Source: Anaerolineaceae bacterium
GTDB taxonomy: Bacteria; Chloroflexota; Anaerolineae; JAAYZQ01
Assembly (NCBI GenBank): GCA_012514775.1
Contig: JAAYZQ010000144.1
Location: forward strand, 1 to 6,257
DNA length: 6,257 nt
Direction: 5' to 3'
In this document: in pieces, positions 1 through 6,257 of the stretch
Layout of the letters: each line of letters opens with the position of its first letter
Position numbering within the stretch: the first letter of the stretch is position 1
Notes under the pieces: model-generated
What the model was told of the DNA's origin: nothing
Databases searched by the model: none
Seen by the model: the letters and a program-made list of their open reading frames with translations, nothing else
Program-made: the position numbers and the translations under genes

Positions 1-2027
1 ACGCCGCCGTGCACCTGGCCGTCCAGGATCAGGGGGTTCAACACGGTGCCACAGTCCTCGACGGCCACGTAGCGCTTGATGTCGATCATCATCGTCTCGG
101 GGTCCACCTCGACGATCATGGCGTGGGCGCCGTTGGCCGTGGCCCCGTACTGCGGCCCGAAGTAGTCGGTCGCCTCCAGCCCCGGCTCGGTGCCCGGCTC
201 CACTGCGCCGCGCAGGGGATTGGCCAGCACGGCAAGCTCGCCCAGGCTGATGGACTGCTCGGGCAGGTCGGCCACGCGCACGTGCCCGTCCTCCAGCTCC
301 AGCTCCTCCTCCGGTGTGTTCAGCGCCTTGCTCGCCTGGCGCAGGATCTTTTTCCGGACCGAGACGGCAGCCGCGCGGATGGCATTGGCCGCCACCACCG
401 ACCCCCGGCTGGCAAAGGTGCCCGTTCCCCAGTGGAACTCGGCCGTGTCGCCCGTGACCATGCGCACGTCGCGCACGTCGACGCCCAACTGCTCGGCCAC
501 GATCTGGGCAAAAGACGTAAAGTGGCCCTGGCCCTGCGTCCCCACGCCCGTGGCCACGCTCACCCGGCCGTCGGTCTCGACGGTCACGCGGGCGCCCTCG
601 TAGGGCCCGACGCCCGTGGTCTCCACGAACGAGACAATGCCGATGCCCACGTGCTTGCCCTCGGCCCGCAGGCGCGGCTGCTCCTCCTTCACAAACTTCT
701 CGTAGCCGATGAGCGCCGCCGCCTTTTCCAGGGTGGCCTGGTAGTTGCCACTGTCAAAGATCAGCTCCGAAAATGCCTGGTCGATGATCACCTGGTGGTA
801 GGGAAAGGCGTCGGGCGGGATCAGGTTGCGGCGCCGGATCTCCACGGGGTCGATGCCCAGCTCCTTGGCCGCCAGATCCAACAGGCGCTCGGCGAGAAAT
901 ATTCCCTGCGGCCGGCCTGCACCGCGCACCGGGGTGACGATGGTCCGGTTGGTAAACACAACCTTCATGTCGGAATAGTAGTTGGGCACGTCGTAGCTGC
1001 CCATGGAGTGGCTCTGGGTGTTGAGGGGGATGGTCAGGCCATAGGGATCGTAGGCGCCCGTGTCGTGCAAGAAGCTGTGCTTGATCCCGAGGATGCGGCC
1101 CTCCTTCGTGAGGGCCATCTCGGCATCGTGGACCTGGCTGCGCTCCATGGTCGTCGCAAAAAAGTTCTCGCGGCGATCCTCGATCCACTTCAGGGGCCGG
1201 CCCAGCTTGAGGGTGGCCCAGGTCAGGAGCACCTCCTCCGGATAGTACATCATGATCTTGGGCCCGAAGCCGCCGCCCACAAAGGGCGCGATGACCCGCA
1301 CCTGGTGGGCCAACAGGCCGAACATGGCCGCCAGCCCGTTGCGGACGGGAATGGGCGCCTGGGTGGTGTCCCACAGGGTCAACTGCTGGCCCTTGGAGTC
1401 CCAGTTGGCGACGATGCCCCGGTTCTCCATGGCGCCCGCCACGCAGCGGTCGATGACGATGCGCCGCCCGATGACCAGGTCGGCCTGGGCGCGGGCTTCC
1501 TCGTAGTCGCCCTTTTTCTGCGTCAGGTGGGCGGCCAGGTTGGACTCCAGGTCCTCGTGGATCAGCGGCGCGCCGGGCTCCAGCGCCTGCTCCATGTCGA
1601 CGACGGCCGGCAGCGGCTCCAGATCGACCATGATGTCTTCCAGGGCGTCCTCGGCGATGTAGCGGCTCTCGGCCACCACCATGGCCAGGGGCTCGCCGGC
1701 GTGGCGCACCTTGTCCTTGACCAGGGGCACCTGGGTGCGAGAATAAAACTCGATCTCTTTGATGGTCGGCGGCGGCGAGACCAGGGCGGGGGCATGTTTC
1801 CAGTCGCTGCCCAGGTCCTCGGCGGTATAGACGGCCACCACGCCCGGACGCTGCCGCGCCGCCGAGACGTCGATGCTATTCAGGCGAGCGTGGGCATAGT
1901 CGCTCCGCAGAAACGCCACGTGGAGCATGCCCGGTATCTGGACGTCGTCGACGAACAGGGCCCGCCCGGTGAGCAGTCGCGGATCTTCGGTTCTCTTGAT
2001 GCGTTGGCCAATCACTTTTTTTGTCAC
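1..2027 (-). CDS. Molybdenum hydroxylase large subunit (xanthine dehydrogenase/CoxL family), C-terminus cut by window edge
   Basis: This is the catalytic, molybdopterin-cytosine-dinucleotide-binding subunit of a xanthine dehydrogenase-family hydroxylase, which inserts water-derived oxygen at a carbon centre. The frame is open for 675 codons from a GTG at 2027 to the left edge. The family is usually about 750-800 residues, so roughly the last 100 are missing, including the usual catalytic Glu region. Seen: an N-terminal a/b-hammerhead domain (about residues 15-130), GGGFGPK at 251-257, the active-site loop PVRGAGRPQ at 366-374, ETTGVGPYEG from 469, GQGH at 499-502, and DGQVHGG at the cut end. 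The loop lacks the Cys of form I CO dehydrogenase (AYxCSFR) and resembles the form II RGAGR type, with Val where Tyr is usual and Gln where Glu is usual. The GTG start is supported by AGGGAG 7 nt upstream. The gene follows the small subunit after 86 bp. The substrate is unknown. Confidence 0.95.
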   Translation of the reverse strand, partial: MTKKVIGQRIKRTEDPRLLTGRALFVDDVQIPGMLHVAFLRSDYAHARLNSIDVSAARQRPGVVAVYTAEDLGSDWKHAPALVSPPPTIKEIEFYSRTQVPLVKDKVRHAGEPLAMVVAESRYIAEDALEDIMVDLEPLPAVVDMEQALEPGAPLIHEDLESNLAAHLTQKKGDYEEARAQADLVIGRRIVIDRCVAGAMENRGIVANWDSKGQQLTLWDTTQAPIPVRNGLAAMFGLLAHQVRVIAPFVGGGFGPKIMMYYPEEVLLTWATLKLGRPLKWIEDRRENFFATTMERSQVHDAEMALTKEGRILGIKHSFLHDTGAYDPYGLTIPLNTQSHSMGSYDVPNYYSDMKVVFTNRTIVTPVRGAGRPQGIFLAERLLDLAAKELGIDPVEIRRRNLIPPDAFPYHQVIIDQAFSELIFDSGNYQATLEKAAALIGYEKFVKEEQPRLRAEGKHVGIGIVSFVETTGVGPYEGARVTVETDGRVSVATGVGTQGQGHFTSFAQIVAEQLGVDVRDVRMVTGDTAEFHWGTGTFASRGSVVAANAIRAAAVSVRKKILRQASKALNTPEEELELEDGHVRVADLPEQSISLGELAVLANPLRGAVEPGTEPGLEATDYFGPQYGATANGAHAMIVEVDPETMMIDIKRYVAVEDCGTVLNPLILDGQVHGG

Positions 2028-2034
2028 GCTTTTA

Positions 2035-2040
2035 CTCCCT
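2035..2040 (-). promoter_or_regulatory. Ribosome binding site of the large subunit
   Basis: AGGGAG lies 7 nt before a GTG codon. It decides the non-ATG start at 2027, since the conserved family N-terminus (TKKVIGQRIKRTEDPRLLTG) begins directly after that codon and no in-frame ATG lies at a suitable place upstream. Confidence 0.75.
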
Positions 2041-2069
2041 TGCTATAACACCATCCACGCCATTAGATG

Positions 2070-2084
2070 CGGCCCGTAGGGCCG
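2070..2084 (-). other. Small GC hairpin between small- and large-subunit genes
   Basis: The 86-bp gap between the small- and large-subunit genes holds a perfect 6-bp inverted repeat (CGGCCC / GGGCCG) around a 3-nt loop. On the transcribed strand it is not followed by a T-run, so it does not look like an intrinsic terminator. It could be an mRNA-stabilising or processing element, or chance in GC-rich DNA. This is the longest non-coding gap in the operon. Confidence 0.35.
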
Positions 2085-2113
2085 GGTATCGGAACTTTTA
2101 CCGTGCCCGGGCC

Positions 2114-2605
2114 CTATCCCTCCAGGGGCTGCCCCCGCAGCTTGATCGCCGCCAGCTTGACCGCGTCGACGATGTGCTGGTAGCCGGTGCAGCGGCACAG
2201 ATTGCCGGCGATTGCGTCCCGGATCTCTTCTTCGGTGGGATCGGGGTTCTCGGCCAGGAAGGACACCAGGCTCGTCAAGAAGCCGGGCGTGCAAAAGCCG
2301 CACTGTGCCGCGTGAGACTCCCAGAAGGCTTCCTGGATGGGATGCAGGTTCTCGGGCGTGCCCAGGCCCTCCACGGTCTGGACGTCGTGGCCGTTGGCCT
2401 GCACCGCGAACATGAGGCAGGAGCGGGCCGGCTGGCCGTCAAACAGGATCGTGCAGGCGCCGCACACGCCGTGCTCGCAGCCCACGTGGGTGCCCGTCAG
2501 CCCCAGATCGTGGCGCAGAAAATCGCTCAACAGCAGCCGCGGCTCGACGCTGCGCCGGTAAAGCGTGCCGTTGACGGTGACACTGATGTCGTGCAGGTTG
2601 CTCAT
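2114..2605 (-). CDS. Molybdenum hydroxylase small subunit, two [2Fe-2S] clusters (CoxS-type)
   Basis: This is the electron-transfer subunit that passes electrons from the molybdenum centre to FAD. It has 163 residues, the normal length for the family. The N-terminal plant-ferredoxin-type domain holds C43, C48, C51 and C63 ([15 protein letters not shown], then RSC). The C-terminal helical domain holds C102 and C105 (QCGFCTPG) and C137 and C139 (NLCRCTGY). All eight cluster ligands are present, so the subunit should be functional. The ATG at 2605 is preferred over longer in-frame starts because a GAGGAGA site (2617-2611) sits 5 nt before it and the upstream frame overlaps the FAD subunit gene. 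It follows that gene after 13 bp. No signal peptide is seen, so it is cytoplasmic like its partners. Confidence 0.97.
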   Translation of the reverse strand: MSNLHDISVTVNGTLYRRSVEPRLLLSDFLRHDLGLTGTHVGCEHGVCGACTILFDGQPARSCLMFAVQANGHDVQTVEGLGTPENLHPIQEAFWESHAAQCGFCTPGFLTSLVSFLAENPDPTEEEIRDAIAGNLCRCTGYQHIVDAVKLAAIKLRGQPLEG

Positions 2606-2618
2606 GTTCTTCTCCTCG

Positions 2619-3500
2619 TCATCCCTCTCCCCGCGCGCGCCCGAAGGCCTCCGCCAGGGCCCGGCGGCCCAGCACCTCCACCAGGTGGCGGCGGTACTCG
2701 GCCGTGGCATTGATGTCGCTGCTGGGGTCCACGTCGGCCTGCCCCGCCGTCCGCGCTGCCTCCTGGATGGCCTCGTCGCTGGGCACCTGGCCCCGCAGCA
2801 GGGCGGCCGCCTGCTCGGCCACCGTGGGGCCGTCGCCTACGCTAAAGTAGACCAGTCGCGCGTCCTCGCACTCGCCGCTGCCGCTCAGGCGTACCGTGGC
2901 GGCCACGCCTGCCAGCGCAAAGTCGTGGTGCCGCCGGGCGACCTCCATGAACGACCAGCCGCTGCGCGGCGGCAAGGGAGACAGGGCAATCTCGACCAGC
3001 AGCTCGTCGGGCTCCAGCAGCGTGGTGAAAAAGCCCTGAAAAAAGTCCTTGGCCGCCACCCAGCGCTCGCCGCGCCGGCTCTGCAACCGCAGCCGGGCGT
3101 CCAGCGCCACGGCCACCGCCGGCAGCTCGGCCGAGGGATCGGCGTGGGCCAGGCTGCCGCCAAAGGTGCCCCGCGTCCGGATCTGGGGATAGGCCACCTT
3201 GGGCAGGGCAGCCTGGACCAGGGGCGCCACCTGGCCGACCAGCGGGTCCAGTTCCACCTCCCGCTGGCGGGTCATGGCGCCGATGCGCACGCTGCCGTCC
3301 CGCGCCGGCCGGACGTAGAACAGCTCCGACACGCCGTTGAGGTCCACCAGGACCGAGGGCTGTGCCAGCCGGAAGTTCATCATCGGGATAAGGCTTTGCC
3401 CTCCCGCCAGCGCCTTCCCATCGTAACCGTGTTGGGCGAGCGTCGCCACCGCTTCGCTCACGGTCTGTGGCGCGTAATATTCAAACGAAGCCGGTTTCAT
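2619..3500 (-). CDS. Molybdenum hydroxylase medium subunit, FAD-binding (CoxM-type)
   Basis: This is the FAD subunit of the three-subunit hydroxylase, which takes electrons from the [2Fe-2S] subunit and hands them to an acceptor. It has 293 residues, the normal length for the family. The N-terminal FAD-binding domain carries AGGQSLIPMMNFRL (residues 32-45) and TRGTFGGSLAHADPSAE (109-125), the two family FAD motifs. The C-terminal part (about 180-285) is the CO-dehydrogenase flavoprotein C-terminal domain. The ATG at 3500 begins MKPASFEYYAP, a standard N-terminus for the family, and overlaps the stop of the DinB gene as ATGA, so translation is probably coupled. An AAGGAG site lies 7 nt upstream inside the DinB coding sequence. 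The M-S-L gene order that follows matches cox-type operons. Acceptor and substrate are unknown. Confidence 0.96.
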   Translation of the reverse strand: MKPASFEYYAPQTVSEAVATLAQHGYDGKALAGGQSLIPMMNFRLAQPSVLVDLNGVSELFYVRPARDGSVRIGAMTRQREVELDPLVGQVAPLVQAALPKVAYPQIRTRGTFGGSLAHADPSAELPAVAVALDARLRLQSRRGERWVAAKDFFQGFFTTLLEPDELLVEIALSPLPPRSGWSFMEVARRHHDFALAGVAATVRLSGSGECEDARLVYFSVGDGPTVAEQAAALLRGQVPSDEAIQEAARTAGQADVDPSSDINATAEYRRHLVEVLGRRALAEAFGRARGEG

Positions 3501-4015
3501 CCACCTTCTCCTTCTTTCAGTATCTCGTGCCAGGACGGCGTGTGCTTGCTCTTGCCGCCCGTCCACAGTTGATAGGTGAGCTGCATGTGGCCCAGGTGCA
3601 GCGCCGTGTGAGCGGCAACGTGCATCAGGCACCAACGCACCGGCACCTTTCGATCGGGGGCCTGGCGTTCGCCGTCCAGGTCCGCCGGGCCCAGGGACGA
3701 CAGGATCTCGGCGGTTTCGGCCGCCACCTCGTCGATCCGGTCCGTCAGCTCCTGGCTGCCGGCGGCGCGGGTGGCAAACTCGGCGTCGCGATCCCGCGTC
3801 GCCGGCCGGCCGCCCACTACTTCGGCCATCCAGAAGTGCTCGGCGCCCGCCACGTGGGCGGCCAGCACCGCCAGGGAGTTTGTCGCGTCCCCCTGCCCTT
3901 CGCCGGGGAGGGGGGTCCAGTTCAGCGCTTCGGCCGGAAGGCCGTCTACCAGCTCTCGTACCTGGCGCCGTTGATGGTCGATGCGCTGCCGGTAGTTTTC
4001 TATCTCCGAGTGCAT
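3497..4015 (-). CDS. DinB-fold putative metal-dependent protein
   Basis: A 172-residue protein of the DinB/YfiT-like four-helix-bundle superfamily, whose members include bacillithiol S-transferases, mycothiol-dependent enzymes and metal-dependent hydrolases. The three expected metal-ligand histidines are present: H54 in LAAHVAGAEHFW, and H136 and H140 in HVAAHTALHLGHMQ. This fits the usual H...HxxxH pattern near the C-terminus, and the site looks intact. No signal peptide or membrane segment is seen. Two adjacent ATGs are possible. I prefer 4015 because GGAGG is 5 nt upstream, against only 2 nt for 4018, which would add one Met and give an ATGA overlap. Either way the start overlaps the stop of the SDR gene. 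The downstream stop overlaps the FAD subunit start. The reaction cannot be read from sequence; placement suggests it serves the same pathway as the hydroxylase. Confidence 0.88.
   Translation of the reverse strand: MHSEIENYRQRIDHQRRQVRELVDGLPAEALNWTPLPGEGQGDATNSLAVLAAHVAGAEHFWMAEVVGGRPATRDRDAEFATRAAGSQELTDRIDEVAAETAEILSSLGPADLDGERQAPDRKVPVRWCLMHVAAHTALHLGHMQLTYQLWTGGKSKHTPSWHEILKEGEGG
3508..3513 (-). promoter_or_regulatory. Ribosome binding site of the FAD subunit, inside the DinB gene
   Basis: AAGGAG sits 7 nt before the ATG at 3500 and within the last codons of the preceding DinB-family gene. Together with the ATGA overlap it indicates translational coupling of the two genes and supports the chosen start. 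Confidence 0.7.
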
Positions 4016-4875
4016 CATTCCCTCCATGCATCGGCCCGGGCGAGGAACCCGGCGAACGTCGCCGGCGCCCGGCCGAGCAGCATGTGCAGCACCCGCGGGT
4101 TGCCCCAGAAGCCGTGGCGCTCGTAATAGACGAACATCTTGAGCAGGGTGTCTACCTGGTAGTCGCCCAGGCCGGAGCCCCGTGCCTGGCGTGCCCACTC
4201 GTCGCGGGGCACGGCCCGGGCCCGCACCGGCCGGCCCAGGTGCGCCGCCACGATCTTGGCCACCTCGTCCTGGGTCATCGCCTCACCGCCCGCCAGCTCG
4301 TAAATAGCCCCCTCGTGCCCCGCCTTGCACAGCACCGCCGCCGCCGCCTCGGCCACGTCCTCCAGGTCCACCATGCCCAGGCGCGTCTCGACGGCATAGG
4401 GCACGGGATAGACGCCCTCGTTCAGCATCCGCTCCCGGTGGGCCAGAACGTTCTGCATGTAGGCCGCCGGCTGCAAGATCGTGTAGGGCAGGCCCGCGGC
4501 GAACAACTGCTCTTCGACGCGCATCTTTTGCCAGTGGTGGGGCATGGCCTCCACCTGGGGGTGGAGCACGGAGTGATAGACCAGGTGCCTTATCCCCGCC
4601 CGCCGGGCCGCTTCGATGACGGTCCCTCCGATGCCCAGCTCCTCGGGGTGCACGTTGGGGCAGATGTGGTAGGCGGAGCGCGCCCCGTCCAGGGCGCGCT
4701 CCAGGGTCCCTATGTCGCGCATGTCGCCGGCCACGGCCTCGCCGGCGCCCATCGCCATCACGGCTGCGGCCTGCTCGGCCCGGTGCACCAGGGCGCGGAC
4801 CCTCGCTCCGCGGCGCGCCAGCGCGCGGATGACGGCCTGCCCTGTCTTGCCCCCTGCCCCCGTGACGGTGATCAT
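4015..4875 (-). CDS. NmrA/SDR-type NAD(P)-binding protein
   Basis: A 286-residue atypical short-chain dehydrogenase/reductase of the NmrA-like, NAD(P)H-binding class, a normal length for the group. The Rossmann nucleotide site is at the N-terminus: TGAGGKTG (residues 5-12, G6-x2-G9-x2-G12), followed by RALVHR (27-32) at the second strand, where a basic residue often signals NADP(H). LVYHSVLHP (98-106), LPYTILQPAAYMQN (129-142) and MVDLEDVAEA (168-177) are typical later segments. No YxxxK catalytic pair is visible at the expected place, so it may be a reductase of the quinone-oxidoreductase-2 type, an isomerase, or a nucleotide sensor like NmrA rather than a classical dehydrogenase. The ATG at 4875 starts directly at the first strand (MITVTGAGG), with GAAGG 6 nt upstream. 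It follows the cyclase gene after 34 bp and its stop overlaps the DinB gene start. Confidence 0.9.
   Translation of the reverse strand: MITVTGAGGKTGQAVIRALARRGARVRALVHRAEQAAAVMAMGAGEAVAGDMRDIGTLERALDGARSAYHICPNVHPEELGIGGTVIEAARRAGIRHLVYHSVLHPQVEAMPHHWQKMRVEEQLFAAGLPYTILQPAAYMQNVLAHRERMLNEGVYPVPYAVETRLGMVDLEDVAEAAAAVLCKAGHEGAIYELAGGEAMTQDEVAKIVAAHLGRPVRARAVPRDEWARQARGSGLGDYQVDTLLKMFVYYERHGFWGNPRVLHMLLGRAPATFAGFLARADAWRE
4021..4025 (-). promoter_or_regulatory. Ribosome binding site of the DinB-fold gene
   Basis: GGAGG lies within the last codons of the SDR gene. It is 5 nt before the ATG at 4015 and only 2 nt before the ATG at 4018, which favours the inner start. Confidence 0.6.
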
Positions 4876-4909
4876 GTGGCGCCTTCGCCCCTGCCCGGCA
4901 TCCGGTTCG

Positions 4910-6257
4910 CTATGCGCCCTCGTGGAACGCCACGAAGCGGCCCCACATCGACTCGGTCTCCATCGTCTTTTGCAGGTAACAGCCGATGTAGTAGCGGCCG
5001 CTCTCGGCGTGGGCGATGTCACCCGCCAGGTTTTCGGCGTGCACGATCTTTTTCGGGAAGAGGTTCAGGTGCGTATCCTGGTAGTACTTGTCCAGGGGGA
5101 ACATCTCGTCCCAATCCTTCCCAAAGTCGCGCATCAGCTTGGCGTTGGCCTCGGCAAAGGTCTTGGGGTGCCACAGGCGCTGGATGGTGTTCATGGGGTG
5201 GTCCTGGCTGACGGCATCCACGCCCAGCCACTTCAGCTTCTTGTCGACGCACCACTGGGCAAAGTCGGGCGAAGGCCCGGGGTGCTTGATCATGTAGCGG
5301 AACTCGTCCGAGTCGGGGCTGACCCAGCCGTACTTGTGCCAGCCGGTCTTGGTGATGAGGATGTCGCCCTCGCGAACCTCCACCACCGACTCGATCATCT
5401 CGGGGGTATAGACGCTGGAATCGCTCACCAGTTGCGAGATGTCGGCGATGACGCCCGGGCCGACCCACTCGTGGAGGGGCACCTGGCCGATGGTCCGGCC
5501 CGCCGGCCAGAAGTGCTTTTCACCGTCCATGTGGGTCGCCAGGTGGATGCTGGCGTTGCAGATGGAGCCGTTGCGGCCCATGCCAAAGTGCTGGCCGCCG
5601 ACCCGCTTGGTATAGTTGACCGTCAGCGGCACATAGTTGGCCCACTGGGGCGTCTGCACGCTGAAGGGAATGGTCATGTCGAGCATCTGCGCCGACTCCA
5701 TGATCTGGAAGAACTCGTCGTCGCTCATGCCCTCGGGCGCCTGCATGGCGCAGGCCCGCGTCCAGGCCGTCTCGACCTCCATGTAGGGCACCGGCATGAG
5801 CATGATCCAGGCCCTCTGGTTCTTGACCTTGTCGATGTCGCCCACCAGGCACTCGGCCAAGAGGAGGTGGTTCTTGGGCATGGTGATGTGGGTCAGCTCA
5901 TAGTAGTCGTCGGGCGGGAACATCTCGTCCCAGCTCTTGCCGCACTCGGCCTTGAGCTTGGCCTCGGCCCGCTGGAAGTGATCGTCGTGCATGCGGCGGA
6001 TGGGCGTGTTCATGGGGTGCTCGGCGCAGCCGCAGTCAACGCCCACCACCTTCAGCTTCATGTCCAGCGCCCAGGGAAAGAAGTCGGGCGACGGCCCCGG
6101 GTGCCGCACCAGGAACCCGAACTCTTTCGACTCTACCCCGCCCTGGGCATCGGGATTCAGCACGTCGGGCTGATCCCACGAGTAGCGATGATAGCCGGTG
6201 TTGATGATCAGGATGTCGCCCTTCTTGACCTTGGCGCGGCTCATGATCATCTCGGGG
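4910..6257 (-). CDS. Tandem cyclase-family (kynurenine formamidase-like) hydrolase, N-terminus cut by window edge
   Basis: The cyclase family (PF04199) contains metal-dependent hydrolases of amides and lactones, such as kynurenine formamidase and isatin hydrolase. The frame stays open to the right edge. The Met at 6250 is not the start, because the preceding codons already match the family (PEMI, as in the second unit). The protein has two homologous units without a stop between them. Unit 2 (5728-4913) is complete: H-x3-H-x-D-x3-H at 5545-5513 (HLATHMDGEKH), plus a His at 5071-5069 and a Glu at 5035-5033, 12 residues apart, as for the metal/active-site pair in kynurenine formamidase. Unit 1 (to 5729) shows only its C-terminal part, with the equivalent His (5890-5888) and Glu (5854-5852). 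Its first metal motif would lie outside the window. Single family members are about 210-270 residues, so this is a fusion. The substrate is unknown. Confidence 0.92.
   Translation of the reverse strand, partial: PEMIMSRAKVKKGDILIINTGYHRYSWDQPDVLNPDAQGGVESKEFGFLVRHPGPSPDFFPWALDMKLKVVGVDCGCAEHPMNTPIRRMHDDHFQRAEAKLKAECGKSWDEMFPPDDYYELTHITMPKNHLLLAECLVGDIDKVKNQRAWIMLMPVPYMEVETAWTRACAMQAPEGMSDDEFFQIMESAQMLDMTIPFSVQTPQWANYVPLTVNYTKRVGGQHFGMGRNGSICNASIHLATHMDGEKHFWPAGRTIGQVPLHEWVGPGVIADISQLVSDSSVYTPEMIESVVEVREGDILITKTGWHKYGWVSPDSDEFRYMIKHPGPSPDFAQWCVDKKLKWLGVDAVSQDHPMNTIQRLWHPKTFAEANAKLMRDFGKDWDEMFPLDKYYQDTHLNLFPKKIVHAENLAGDIAHAESGRYYIGCYLQKTMETESMWGRFVAFHEGA
4913..5404 (-). repeat. Second copy of the duplicated cyclase segment (protein-level repeat)
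   Basis: From PEMI to the C-terminus this segment aligns with 6256-5729. By hand count about 40% of residues are identical, including GDILI, HPGPSPDF, GVD, HPMNT, WDEMFP, YY-x2-TH and GDI. It lacks about 11 residues present in the first copy near its start (after GWVSP). Confidence 0.8.
5729..6256 (-). repeat. First copy of the duplicated cyclase segment (protein-level repeat)
   Basis: This homologue of 5404-4913 starts at PEMI near the window edge and ends at APEG, matching the HEGA end of the second copy. Directly after it, at 5728, the second cyclase unit begins with Met (MSDDEFFQIME), so there is almost no linker. It has an insertion of about 11 residues (around LNPDAQGGVES) compared with the second copy. 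Confidence 0.8.

Noticed and set aside
9..2048. A 679-codon open frame on the plus strand covering the large-subunit gene
   Set aside because: Its translation is low-complexity and rich in His, Gly, Ala, Arg, Leu and Val with no recognisable domain. The opposite strand encodes a clear molybdenum-hydroxylase subunit with all expected motifs. It is a shadow frame of a high-GC gene.
2070..2084. Intrinsic terminator between small- and large-subunit genes
   Set aside because: The stem is only 6 bp and no T-run follows on the transcribed strand. Termination here would also separate subunits of one enzyme.
1..3500. Calling the three subunits a carbon monoxide dehydrogenase
   Set aside because: Subunit order fits, but the large subunit lacks the form I active-site Cys loop, having RGAGR instead. 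Only the broad family is supported.
2565..3572. A 335-codon open frame on the plus strand opposite the FAD subunit
   Set aside because: The FAD subunit on the other strand has conserved FAD motifs and a good start; this frame has no family features.
3880..5211. A 443-codon open frame on the plus strand across the DinB, SDR and cyclase genes
   Set aside because: It crosses three convincing minus-strand genes, has no recognisable domain and has a composition typical of antisense shadows.
4910..5728. Naming the cyclase as kynurenine formamidase (kynB)
   Set aside because: Metal-site residues fit the whole superfamily, the protein is a tandem form, and no other tryptophan-degradation gene is in the window.
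6248..6250. ATG at 6250 as the start of the cyclase gene
   Set aside because: The codons before it (Pro-Glu) already match the aligned position in the second unit and the frame stays open to the window edge. Starting here would remove the first half of a conserved domain.

Overview
The window is one block of six genes, all on the minus strand, read from high to low coordinates and cut at both ends. By eye it is about two-thirds GC. Genes are tightly packed: two junctions overlap by a few bases, and three have gaps of 13, 34 and 86 bp. Start sites carry good Shine-Dalgarno sequences. This suggests a high-GC bacterium with degradative metabolism. A Chloroflexota-like or actinobacterial-like source is possible, but no taxonomic marker is present and I do not commit to one.

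Layout in transcription order: (1) >6257-4910, a cyclase-family (kynurenine formamidase-like, metal-dependent hydrolase fold) protein. It has two homologous cyclase units in one reading frame, and the N-terminus lies outside the window. (2) 4875-4015, an NmrA/SDR-type NAD(P)-binding protein. (3) 4015-3497, a DinB-fold protein with an intact three-histidine metal site. (4-6) 3500-2619, 2605-2114 and 2027-<1, the medium (FAD), small (2x[2Fe-2S]) and large (molybdopterin) subunits of a xanthine dehydrogenase/CO-dehydrogenase-family molybdenum hydroxylase, in the M-S-L order known from cox operons. The large subunit runs off the left edge and lacks its C-terminus.

Together these look like one transcription unit encoding an oxidative plus hydrolytic catabolic module. 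The molybdenum enzyme would hydroxylate a carbon centre, probably of an N-heterocycle or aldehyde. The cyclase-type hydrolase could then open a ring or cleave an amide/lactam bond. The SDR and DinB proteins could provide a redox step and a metal- or thiol-dependent step. The substrate cannot be read from the sequence. The large subunit lacks the Cys loop of true (form I) CO dehydrogenase, so 'carbon monoxide dehydrogenase' would be a wrong label.

The most unusual items are the in-frame tandem cyclase, the inclusion of SDR and DinB genes in a coupled operon with a molybdenum hydroxylase, and a non-standard active-site loop in the large subunit. No tRNA, rRNA, CRISPR, insertion sequence or phage feature was seen. 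The operon promoter must lie beyond the right edge. Long open frames on the plus strand opposite these genes are shadows produced by high GC.
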